Assembly (NCBI GenBank): GCA_032229885.1
Contig: JAVYAJ010000226.1
Coordinates: 1-5,112 of the forward strand
From: Anammoximicrobium sp032229885
GTDB taxonomy: Bacteria > Planctomycetota > Planctomycetia > Pirellulales > Pirellulaceae
Length of the DNA: 5,112 nucleotides
Direction of reading: 5' to 3'
The number at the start of each line of letters is the position of its first letter. Positions within the stretch are counted from its first letter, which is position 1. Of the stretch, positions 1 through 5,112 are shown one piece after another. The notes beneath the pieces are model-generated. The model worked only from the letters and a program-made list of their open reading frames with translations. It was not told where the DNA came from and ran no database searches. Made by a program: the position numbers and the translations under genes.

Positions 1-2322
1 GTCGTCCTCGTCCCACGAATCGTTGTCGTCCTCATACCACGCGCCCCGCGCGTCGATGCTCGCCTGCGCCTCGATTATGTCGTCCAGCTTGGCCAAATTC
101 TGTTTCGCGATCTCGAGGGCCTCTTTGGGCATGGGCAGACGCGCCGTTTCGTGCAGTGTCAGCGCCGACTGAAACCACTTTCGCGTCTCCGCCGGGTGTT
201 CGCGGTAGGACCAGCTTTGCATTTCGGCGATCCCCATTTCGAGCGCCATCATGGGGTCGTCGGGAAACAGTGCGACGCCGCGCGTGGTCATTGTCTTGTG
301 TAGGCCGGTGCCTCGCCAACCCCCGATTTCGCGCAGAAACCTGAGGACGTACCGGAGATCCTCGCAGCGCCAAGTCACCTCGGTGCAACGGTGGAGATAA
401 TCCTGCACCAAGCGGCAGTGCGTAGCGAGGTTGGTGTATTTGAGTTGCTTGGCGACGTACGGAAACAGCGCTCGCGTCAGATGTCGGGCCGTCTCGCTGC
501 AGCACGGTCCGGCCACCGAGGCCTTGAAGCGATCGCCGAACAGGGCTTTGATCTCGCGTTTCATCCCGAACTGCGAGGCGTACATGTGCATGACCATCCA
601 GATCGGCGTCGGATCCGCGAGCTTGGCCAGCGCAGCGGCCACATATTGCTCGCCCACGTCCACGTTGTTCGCCTTGTATTCGATCGCCGCCCGCAGCAGA
701 TCCACCCAAAACGGCTCGACCTCCGGAGGAACGGCTTGCTGCATCTGTTCCCATTCGTGCCGCGCCGCGGCGAACTTGCGCTTCTTGGTGCACTGTCGCA
801 GCATGGCGATGCGCTGGCTCCACATCAACACGGCCGTCTCGGGGTCGCGCGGCGCCAGCCGTTGGGCTTCGCGGGCGTGGCGTTCGGCCTTGTCCGGCTG
901 GTCGGACTCCAAATAGTAAGAGGCCAGCCAGACGTGCGCCGCATGATCGTCGGGCACGCGCTTCAGCAGTTTTTGATACGTCTTGACCGCTTCCCTCTCC
1001 CGGTCCAACACCAGGTATTGAGTGGCTAGTTTGTGGTAGATCCCGGCGAGCCGCGGGGCGTGTTCGATGGCCCGTTCGTAGTGCCGCACCGCGGATGCGC
1101 GAATGGTATGATCGAGGGGTGTGATGGCGAAAGGGCTCGGGAATGGATTCCGCGCCCGCGCGGCGTCAGCCGCATCGACCGTTCGATCCGCCAGCCGTTG
1201 ATATATCAAGGCGATCGCCAGACGGCACTCGTCCGGCGGCAGGATGTCGCCCCGCGTCAGATCGTCGATATACGCCTTCCAGCCCGTCTCGGCCGAGTCC
1301 CAATCGAACTGCGGATCGTGCTCGGCGCGAAACGCGCGAGCCCGGTTCCAACGCGGATCCAACCGCGGCGGCGGCGCGATCTGGATCAAGCGATTCAAGT
1401 GGTTGCCGCTATCGTCTCGAACAAGCCGTTTCCAGAGGATATCCGTGACCTGCTCGATCAGCGCCGCGTGCGTGCTCCGATAGCGTGTGACGAAATCGCG
1501 CAGCGCCGGAAATAGCTTCGACCAGTGCCCGGCCCGTGCATAGTCGCCGATGATCTTGAGCTGGTCGAGCGCCGGGTCCGCCTCGACCGCATACCGCAGC
1601 CGCCGCAAACCGCTCTCGACATCGAACGCCGCTTGGTCCGCGCTCAGGTGGCCCGCGTGAATCAGCAGGGTCCGGCTGATGCGAAACGCCGAACGCCGTG
1701 CGTCCAGCCGGTCCCAGTTGGCGCGCGCTCGCTCGATGTCGCCCGCATAGAACGCGATCAACCCGCGGACGAACAGCCGCCAATCCGCGTGGGGGCTGCG
1801 GCGAGAAATGTCGTTCAGCAGTTCGAGCGCGGTCTGGTCCTGCCCTTGCTCGACGGCCGCCAATGCCTCGCGAACCCGTTCGCAATCGCGACGCAGGTCG
1901 GCGTATTTCGCCGATATCTGCCGGGGCTGAAGCACCCCGCGATCCACCAGTTCGACCAGCAACTCGGGATTCTCGTTCCACAACGCCGTCGGATCGACGG
2001 TCGCCGGGCCGTCCGTCAGTCCCAGCAGGATTCGCAACCGAGGCAGTTGCGCCTGAACCTCCGGCGAGCTGACCCCGAGTTCGGTCAGTTCATGCAACGC
2101 ATTTTTGGCCTGGTCCGGCAGGCCGGCCTTTTGAAGCTGCGCGGCCCGCGCACAGTAAGCCTGTTCGAGCAACGCGCGATGCGCCGGCGCCGGATCGTCG
2201 CGATAGCACAGCTTGGCGTCTTTTAAGGCCTCTTTAACGTTGCCTTTGGCCAGTTCCCGCTGTGCCCGGGTGTAAAGATCGGAACCTTGCCTGCCGCGGC
2301 CGGATTTATGTTTTTTCGACAT
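1..2322 (-). CDS. Large TPR-repeat protein, 3' end beyond the window
   Basis: On the minus strand one frame stays open from ATG at 2322-2320 to the window edge: 774 codons with no stop, so the C-terminus is missing. An in-frame TAA at 2346-2344 lies just upstream, and this ATG is the first start after it. The product begins MSKKHKSGRGRQGS, a short basic head with no signal peptide or membrane segment, so it is probably cytoplasmic. Residues about 15-100 are helical and TPR-like (YTRAQRELAKGNVKEALKDA). Residues about 150-205 hold another helical-repeat pair (ALELLNDISRRSP, GDIERARANWDRL). The clearest tandem TPRs are at about 412-497 (HYERAIEHAP, then AVKTYQKLLKRVPDDHAAH and PDKAERHAREAQRLAP). 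The visible end is acidic (WYEDDNDSWDEDD). TPRs generally mediate protein-protein contacts. No catalytic domain is visible and the role is unknown. Codon use is strongly G/C-ending, as expected for a real gene here. The frame is firm; the function is only a family-level call. Confidence 0.9.
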   Translation of the reverse strand, partial: MSKKHKSGRGRQGSDLYTRAQRELAKGNVKEALKDAKLCYRDDPAPAHRALLEQAYCARAAQLQKAGLPDQAKNALHELTELGVSSPEVQAQLPRLRILLGLTDGPATVDPTALWNENPELLVELVDRGVLQPRQISAKYADLRRDCERVREALAAVEQGQDQTALELLNDISRRSPHADWRLFVRGLIAFYAGDIERARANWDRLDARRSAFRISRTLLIHAGHLSADQAAFDVESGLRRLRYAVEADPALDQLKIIGDYARAGHWSKLFPALRDFVTRYRSTHAALIEQVTDILWKRLVRDDSGNHLNRLIQIAPPPRLDPRWNRARAFRAEHDPQFDWDSAETGWKAYIDDLTRGDILPPDECRLAIALIYQRLADRTVDAADAARARNPFPSPFAITPLDHTIRASAVRHYERAIEHAPRLAGIYHKLATQYLVLDREREAVKTYQKLLKRVPDDHAAHVWLASYYLESDQPDKAERHAREAQRLAPRDPETAVLMWSQRIAMLRQCTKKRKFAAARHEWEQMQQAVPPEVEPFWVDLLRAAIEYKANNVDVGEQYVAAALAKLADPTPIWMVMHMYASQFGMKREIKALFGDRFKASVAGPCCSETARHLTRALFPYVAKQLKYTNLATHCRLVQDYLHRCTEVTWRCEDLRYVLRFLREIGGWRGTGLHKTMTTRGVALFPDDPMMALEMGIAEMQSWSYREHPAETRKWFQSALTLHETARLPMPKEALEIAKQNLAKLDDIIEAQASIDARGAWYEDDNDSWDEDD

Positions 2323-2365
2323 GAACGATTTCCGTGCGGTCGATTACCACGTCTTGGGCCAACGT

Positions 2366-2394
2366 ATCCTAACAAACGGCAACTTGCGAGCCAA
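2366..2394 (-). promoter_or_regulatory. Candidate sigma-70-like promoter of the TPR gene
   Basis: Read on the minus strand, TTGGCT (2394-2389) and TAGGAT (2371-2366) are separated by exactly 17 bp. Each matches 4 of 6 consensus positions. The predicted transcription start would fall near 2359, giving a leader of roughly 35-40 nt before the ATG at 2322. The patch is more AT-rich than its surroundings. The ribosome site ahead of this ATG is weak (CGGAA only), as is common in planctomycetes. This is a pattern match only. Confidence 0.35.
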
Positions 2395-2606
2395 GTATGT
2401 AGGTTGTGCAAGGGCGAAGCCGGGGACACACAAAAACATCGCCAAGCCAAACGCCTCCGTCGCCAGCGCCACCCGCCGCGGCGAGCAGGGATCTCCGGTC
2501 CGCCGCGCAGTCCGGCAGATCGCGTTTCGCCCGATCCGCCGCGCAGCGGCCTTGCCCAGCCGCGAGAAAACGCTTAGCGTACGAGGGAGACAAGGCACTC
2601 GTCGTC

Positions 2607-2612
2607 TATTAT
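2607..2612 (+). promoter_or_regulatory. Possible -10 box for the beta-RFAP synthase gene
   Basis: TATTAT matches 5 of 6 bases of the sigma-70 -10 consensus and stands out in a GC-rich stretch. At 16-18 bp upstream the bases are purine-rich (around AGGGAG), with no recognisable -35 box, so the call is weak. If used, transcription would start near 2619 and leave a leader of about 77 nt before the GTG at 2696. Confidence 0.25.
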
Positions 2613-2695
2613 GGGTCCGCGGGTCGTGCGACGTGCCGTGACGCCGAGTCTCGAACCCGCGGGACGAACCTGGGGCGAACACTCGCGGAGCGTCC

Positions 2696-3817
2696 GTGGC
2701 CAAGGGAGCATCGGCTGTCATGGATCTATCCGGGCGCGCGATTCAACCAGCTCTGGGTGGCCAACCGGGCGGCGTCCGCGCGCGACGGGTCGAGGTGACG
2801 GCCCCCAGTCGGCTGCATTTCGGGCTGCTGGCCTTTGGCCGCGCGACGGGGCGTCAATACGGAGGCGCCGGGGTGATGATCGACCGCCCGGCGCTTCGAC
2901 TGCGCGTGACGGCCGCCGAGGGGCTGCAGGCGACAGGGCCGCTGGCCGCCCGGGCGCGCGACTTCGCCTCTCGCTGGGCCACCAGCGTCGGCCTGTCGTT
3001 CGATGCGCTGCGCACGGCGGGGTGCCGGATCGAAGTCCGATCGGCGGCGCCCCCGCACTGTGGGCTGGGCGTGGGAACGCAGTTGGCCCTGTCCGTCGCG
3101 ACGGCCTTGACCGCCTGGTTCGGTCATCCGCCCCTCGCGCCCGCCGAGCTGGCCCACAGCATGGGGCGCGGACGCCGCTCGGCGGTCGGCGCCTATGGAT
3201 TCGCAACCGGCGGCCTGATCGTCGAGCGCGGCCGACTGGGCGACGAACCGATCTCGCCGTTGAAATGCCGCCTTCGCGTGCCGGACGAATGGCGGTTTGT
3301 CCTGATCCGGCCGTCGATCGGCCCGGGCCTAGCGGGAAGCGCCGAGCAGACGGCGTTCGACCGGTTGCCACCGGTCCCACCGGAGGTGACGGCCCGGTTG
3401 TGGCGCGAGGTGGACGAGCAAATGCTTCCCGCGCTGCGGCAGCGCGATTTCGCGCGGTTCAGCGTCAGCGTCTATCGTTATGGCCGACTGGCCGGCTGCT
3501 GCTTCGAGACGGTCCAAGGCGGACCCTACAACGGACCCCGATTGACGCGGATCGTCGAGCTGGTTCGCGACTTGGGAGCAACCGGCGTGGGGCAGAGCTC
3601 GTGGGGTCCTACGTTGTTCGCCCTGCTGCCGGACGAGCGGCAAGCGCGCACGTTTCGCGGTCAGTTGATCGAAGCCTTGGGCGCCCGGCTGAACGAGCGC
3701 GACGTGCGCGTGTCGATCGCCCGCCCCGACAATCGCGGCGCCACGCTTGCGGTCTGGCCGTCGGATGCGCACGCGGCGCATCCCGACGCGCAGGCCGGCG
3801 GGGCGCACGACCGCTGA
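2696..3817 (+). CDS. mptG: Beta-ribofuranosylaminobenzene 5'-phosphate synthase (H4MPT biosynthesis)
   Basis: This enzyme family condenses phosphoribosyl pyrophosphate with 4-hydroxybenzoate or 4-aminobenzoate, releasing CO2 and pyrophosphate, to give the aryl-riboside of tetrahydromethanopterin. It is a cytosolic GHMP-superfold protein. In the 373-residue product, TAPSRLHFG (35-43) is the N-terminal family motif. PPHCGLGVGTQLALS (119-133) is the GHMP glycine-rich loop, and GRRSAVGAYGFATGG (159-173) follows it. The C-terminal half holds GGPYNGPR (275-282) and GVGQSSWGPTLFAL (297-310), all characteristic of the family. The length is slightly above the usual roughly 320-350 residues because of an extra N-terminus and a His/Ala-rich tail. 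An in-frame TGA at 2639-2641 limits the start. GTG 2696 has GGAG (2687-2690) 5 nt upstream. ATG 2720 has AGGGAG 11 nt upstream and gives 365 residues; the core begins near residue 31 either way. The enzyme serves the H4MPT-linked C1 pathway known in planctomycetes and methylotrophs. No partner gene lies in this window. The family call is strong; the activity is inferred. Confidence 0.9.
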   Translation: MAKGASAVMDLSGRAIQPALGGQPGGVRARRVEVTAPSRLHFGLLAFGRATGRQYGGAGVMIDRPALRLRVTAAEGLQATGPLAARARDFASRWATSVGLSFDALRTAGCRIEVRSAAPPHCGLGVGTQLALSVATALTAWFGHPPLAPAELAHSMGRGRRSAVGAYGFATGGLIVERGRLGDEPISPLKCRLRVPDEWRFVLIRPSIGPGLAGSAEQTAFDRLPPVPPEVTARLWREVDEQMLPALRQRDFARFSVSVYRYGRLAGCCFETVQGGPYNGPRLTRIVELVRDLGATGVGQSSWGPTLFALLPDERQARTFRGQLIEALGARLNERDVRVSIARPDNRGATLAVWPSDAHAAHPDAQAGGAHDR

Positions 3818-3830
3818 CCGACGACGTCGG
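3818..3830. repeat. Short inverted repeat abutting the mptG stop codon
   Basis: CCGAC-GAC-GTCGG is a perfect 5-bp stem with a 3-nt loop, starting at the base after the TGA. No T-tract follows directly; T-rich sequence appears only from about 3892. It could contribute to 3' end stability or weak termination, but it is too short to call a terminator. Confidence 0.3.
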
Positions 3831-3913
3831 GCGCGCGAACGAGACGCAAAACGCGATGAAGAATCCGGCGAGTTCGGTTGATGCGAGCTGATTTTCCAAA
3901 TTTTTGTCTTTTC

Positions 3914-3943
3914 GTGACCAATCGTGTCAGGGAAACTGCGAAT
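3914..3943 (+). promoter_or_regulatory. Weak candidate ECF-type promoter
   Basis: GTGACC (3914-3919) and CGAAT (3939-3943) lie 19 bp apart in an AT-rich patch preceded by T-runs. The arrangement is loosely like an extracytoplasmic-function sigma promoter (an AAC/ACC core at -35, CG-led -10), but the spacing is slightly long. An alternative -10, TAATAG, begins at 3943. No gene starts soon downstream: the next start is at 4319, about 370 nt away. Confidence 0.15.
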
Positions 3944-3970
3944 AATAGATGTAGGGTCACGGATGGCAGC

Positions 3971-3988
3971 CCCCGTTCATCAACGGGG
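3971..3988. repeat. Perfect 7-bp hairpin
   Basis: CCCCGTT-CATC-AACGGGG forms a 7-bp stem with a 4-nt loop. There is no T-tract beside it. It sits at the left end of the block suspected to be a dispersed intergenic element. Confidence 0.4.
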
Positions 3989-4060
3989 CGCAAACCCAAC
4001 GCTCGATGACGATCCATCGGGTACAAAACCTTTTTCTGCGCCTCGAGCAATTTGATGTTC

Positions 4061-4077
4061 CGCCGCGGATCGCGGCG
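4061..4077. repeat. Perfect 7-bp GC hairpin
   Basis: CGCCGCG-GAT-CGCGGCG is a fully GC-paired stem with a 3-nt loop, in the middle of the spacer between mptG and the YbjN gene. It has no adjacent T-run, so it does not look like a classical terminator on either strand. Confidence 0.4.
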
Positions 4078-4302
4078 CCCGTTGTGGCGTTCCGACTTAA
4101 AATTGGGGTAGCCACGGTGGCCGACGTGGGAATTCCGCACTGTAGCGGGTGCGGCCACCCGACAATTGCCTTTGGACCATACACGGGAACGCAAACGGTC
4201 TGATCTTCCAGCGCCGGGTCTCGGCCATCGTCGGAATACAAACGGAACCTGGCAGACCTAGCGGCACATCGGATCGTCGATTTCCGACCCCGGTTCGATG
4301 CG

Positions 4303-4310
4303 AAAGGAGG
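4303..4310 (+). promoter_or_regulatory. Strong Shine-Dalgarno site deciding the YbjN start
   Basis: AAAGGAGG is almost fully complementary to the 16S rRNA 3' end and lies 8 nt before GTG at 4319. It falls inside the longer frame that would begin at ATG 4298. That ATG lacks a comparable site, so GTG 4319 is the better start. Confidence 0.85.
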
Positions 4311-4318
4311 GGATTCCA

Positions 4319-4852
4319 GTGAGCGTAGCGTACGACGAACTCATTCACGTGTTGGACGAGCGCGAGATCCAGTATTCCACGAGCGAAAACGAGGTGGTGC
4401 GGACGGATCTCCGTGGCGAACTCGCCTCGTATCGGGTCGTCGCCCGAGTCGAGTCCGAAATGGGACTGTTTCAAGTTTTCGCCTACTCGCCGCTGCGCGC
4501 GCCCGAGGGCAGTCGCCAAGCCGTCGCCGAGACGATTGTGCGAGCCAACTACGGGCTGCGCCTGGGAAAGTTCGAGCTGGATATCGACGACGGGGAAGTC
4601 CGGTTCCAAGTGGGACAACTGCTGGTCGACGGGGCGCTCGGGAGCAAGGCGATCGATCGGATCATTTGCACGGCCCTCGACATGTTGGACATGTACCTGC
4701 CGGCCATTTTATCCGTGATCTATGCCAACGAGTTGCCGGAAGACGCGATACATCGCGTCGAGGCCGCTTTTCGCCGTCCGGACGAGTCAGAGGATCCGCC
4801 TTCGAATCGCCCGGAGGATCTGGACGACGTGGACGAGTCGAACGATGCGTAG
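4319..4852 (+). CDS. YbjN-domain protein
   Basis: The 177-residue product belongs to the YbjN family, which adopts a fold like type III secretion chaperones; its biochemical role is poorly defined. From the GTG start, residues 1-20 read (M)SVAYDELIHVLDEREIQYS, the usual opening helix. The conserved core follows: FQVFAYSPLRAPEGSRQAVAE at about 52-72, then the signature RANYGLRLGKFELDIDDGEVRFQ at about 76-98. The closing helices include MLDMYLPAILSVIYANELPEDAI (about 126-148). After about residue 150 comes an acidic, Pro/Ser-rich and probably disordered tail ending DDVDESNDA. No signal peptide or membrane segment is seen, so it is likely cytosolic. The start is set by AAAGGAGG at 4303-4310; ATG 4298, which would add seven residues, is less likely. 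The gene lies 501 bp after mptG on the same strand, so co-transcription is doubtful. A link to C1 metabolism is not supported. Confidence 0.88.
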   Translation: MSVAYDELIHVLDEREIQYSTSENEVVRTDLRGELASYRVVARVESEMGLFQVFAYSPLRAPEGSRQAVAETIVRANYGLRLGKFELDIDDGEVRFQVGQLLVDGALGSKAIDRIICTALDMLDMYLPAILSVIYANELPEDAIHRVEAAFRRPDESEDPPSNRPEDLDDVDESNDA

Positions 4853-4954
4853 GGACTGAGGCGCGCTTGTGCCTTGCGTTTGGCCATGGCGCCGCACCGC
4901 ATCCGGGACGGATTGCGGCCACGACGGAACCGACGAGTCTGTCTGAGAACTGGG

Positions 4955-4978
4955 CTCGACCCACAATATGTTGTCGAG
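4955..4978. repeat. Inverted repeat downstream of the YbjN gene
   Basis: CTCGAC (4955-4960) and GTCGAG (4973-4978) form a perfect 6-bp outer stem. Inside it ACA-ATA-TGT can pair as a small inner stem. It lies 103 bp after the stop codon and lacks a T-tract. It could be a 3' structure of the YbjN transcript or an operator for a gene to the right; neither is established. Confidence 0.35.
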
Positions 4979-5063
4979 GCGCGATCGCTTGCGGCACAAC
5001 CTAACGCGGGCCGGCCCCCGCAACCCAAGAATCTGTTTGGCCGAAGGCCTCCGATCACCGTAG

Positions 5064-5082
5064 CCTGGGGCAACGCCCCAGG
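5064..5082. repeat. Perfect 8-bp-stem GC hairpin, likely dispersed-repeat unit
   Basis: CCTGGGGC-AAC-GCCCCAGG has an 8-bp perfect stem and a 3-nt loop, preceded by GTAG. It sits between two TTTGGCCGA copies (5036-5044, 5104-5112), and a smaller GGCC-GAA-GGCC hairpin (5039-5049) lies just to its left. From memory, near-identical hairpins with this GGGGCAACGCCCC core occur many times between genes in planctomycetes and some neighbouring phyla. The palindrome is directly visible; membership in a repeat family is inference. Confidence 0.5.
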
Positions 5083-5112
5083 ACCGGCGCCGCGCGCGTA
5101 TCTTTTGGCCGA

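Larger units (their letters stand above)
2323..2695. other. Divergent intergenic region, no gene seen
   Basis: This 373-bp stretch separates the leftward TPR gene from the rightward beta-RFAP synthase gene. Frames that are open here translate to Arg/Pro/Ala-rich strings with no recognisable domain, and they overlap the flanking genes out of frame. The region contains the candidate promoter for the TPR gene, a TATTAT box at 2607-2612, a 12-bp direct repeat TCCGCCGCGCAG (2499-2510 and 2535-2546), and a segment at about 2398-2430 that resembles a dispersed intergenic repeat. I see no tRNA or structured RNA. Confidence 0.6.
3818..4318. other. 501-bp intergenic spacer, no convincing gene
   Basis: No frame here has both a supported start and a recognisable product. 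The longest minus-strand frame (4194-3661) runs 157 nt into the 3' end of mptG and shows no domain. The first 75 bp are GC-rich. An AT-rich patch follows at 3891-3950, then about 250 bp holding three short perfect inverted repeats (3971-3988, 4061-4077, and the overlapping GCCAC-G-GTGGC at 4111-4121). The block from about 3960 to 4200 resembles non-coding dispersed repeats that recur in planctomycete genomes; this is from memory and untested. The last 100 bp form the upstream region of the YbjN gene. Confidence 0.55.
4853..5112. other. 260-bp non-coding right flank
   Basis: After the YbjN stop there is no frame with a recognisable product on either strand. The minus-strand frames crossing this region overlap the YbjN gene and are Arg/Ser-rich shadows. 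The flank holds two inverted repeats (4955-4978 and 5064-5082) and a 9-bp direct repeat TTTGGCCGA at 5036-5044 and 5104-5112 that brackets the second hairpin. Confidence 0.6.

Noticed and set aside
32..823. A 263-codon minus-strand frame, and a similar one at 1409-1981
   Set aside because: They are in a different frame from the TPR gene and Arg/Gly-rich; the coherent helical-repeat protein is in the other frame.
391..1029. Plus-strand frames across 156-2226 (including 391-1029, 1033-1515 and 1525-2226)
   Set aside because: All are antisense to the continuous minus-strand TPR frame and translate to Arg/Pro/Gln-rich strings without motifs.
2499..2546. A 12-bp direct repeat in the divergent spacer as an operator pair
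   Set aside because: It is GC-rich low-complexity sequence with 24-bp separation, no dyad symmetry and no positional link to a promoter.
2344..2721. A minus-strand frame with a hydrophobic stretch (FGLAMFLCVPGFALA) in the divergent spacer
   Set aside because: The hydrophobic run is internal, after about 90 Arg/Pro-rich residues, so it is not a signal peptide; it also overlaps the mptG start and the probable TPR promoter.
2611..3891. A 426-codon plus-strand frame covering all of mptG
   Set aside because: It is the out-of-frame shadow of mptG: Arg/Gly/Ala-rich with no domain, while the other frame carries clear GHMP motifs.
3818..3910. Rho-independent terminator after mptG
   Set aside because: The hairpin has only a 5-bp stem, and the T-rich sequence is more than 60 bp away.
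3661..4194. A 177-codon minus-strand frame crossing the mptG 3' end
   Set aside because: It overlaps a well-supported gene antisense and shows no recognisable domain or ribosome site.
2400..5003. A 10-bp inverted match: TAGGTTGTGC at 2400-2409 and GCACAACCTA at 4994-5003
   Set aside because: About a dozen 10-bp inverted matches are expected by chance in 5 kb, and the flanks do not extend it.

Overview
The window is GC-rich bacterial DNA that looks like a planctomycete (Pirellulales-type) chromosome. This rests on three things: the strong G/C bias at third codon positions, a bacterial-style gene for a tetrahydromethanopterin (H4MPT) pathway enzyme, and a long soluble TPR protein next to loosely packed genes separated by 260-500 bp spacers. 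The taxonomic call is an inference from gene content and style. No rRNA or other marker gene is present.

Layout. (1) Positions 1-2322, minus strand: one uninterrupted reading frame of 774 codons that starts at 2322 and runs off the left edge. It encodes a large TPR-repeat protein of unknown function. Every plus-strand frame over this stretch is a shadow. (2) Positions 2323-2695: a divergent intergenic region with a plausible sigma-70-like promoter for the TPR gene and a weaker candidate for the rightward gene. (3) Positions 2696-3817, plus strand: a GHMP-fold beta-ribofuranosylaminobenzene 5'-phosphate (beta-RFAP) synthase, the committed step of H4MPT biosynthesis. (4) Positions 3818-4318: a 501-bp spacer with no convincing gene, an AT-rich patch and several short perfect hairpins. 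It may hold a degenerate dispersed repeat. (5) Positions 4319-4852, plus strand: a YbjN-domain protein with a near-perfect Shine-Dalgarno sequence that fixes a GTG start. (6) Positions 4853-5112: non-coding, with two inverted repeats, one of them a perfect 8-bp-stem GC hairpin of a kind I associate with dispersed planctomycete repeats.

The three genes do not form an obvious operon. The first is divergent from the second, and the second and third are 501 bp apart. Only the beta-RFAP synthase has a clear biochemical role (C1 cofactor synthesis for formaldehyde/formate metabolism), and no other H4MPT gene is visible here. I found no CRISPR array, tRNA, rRNA, transposase or phage gene, and no convincing undescribed multi-gene system.
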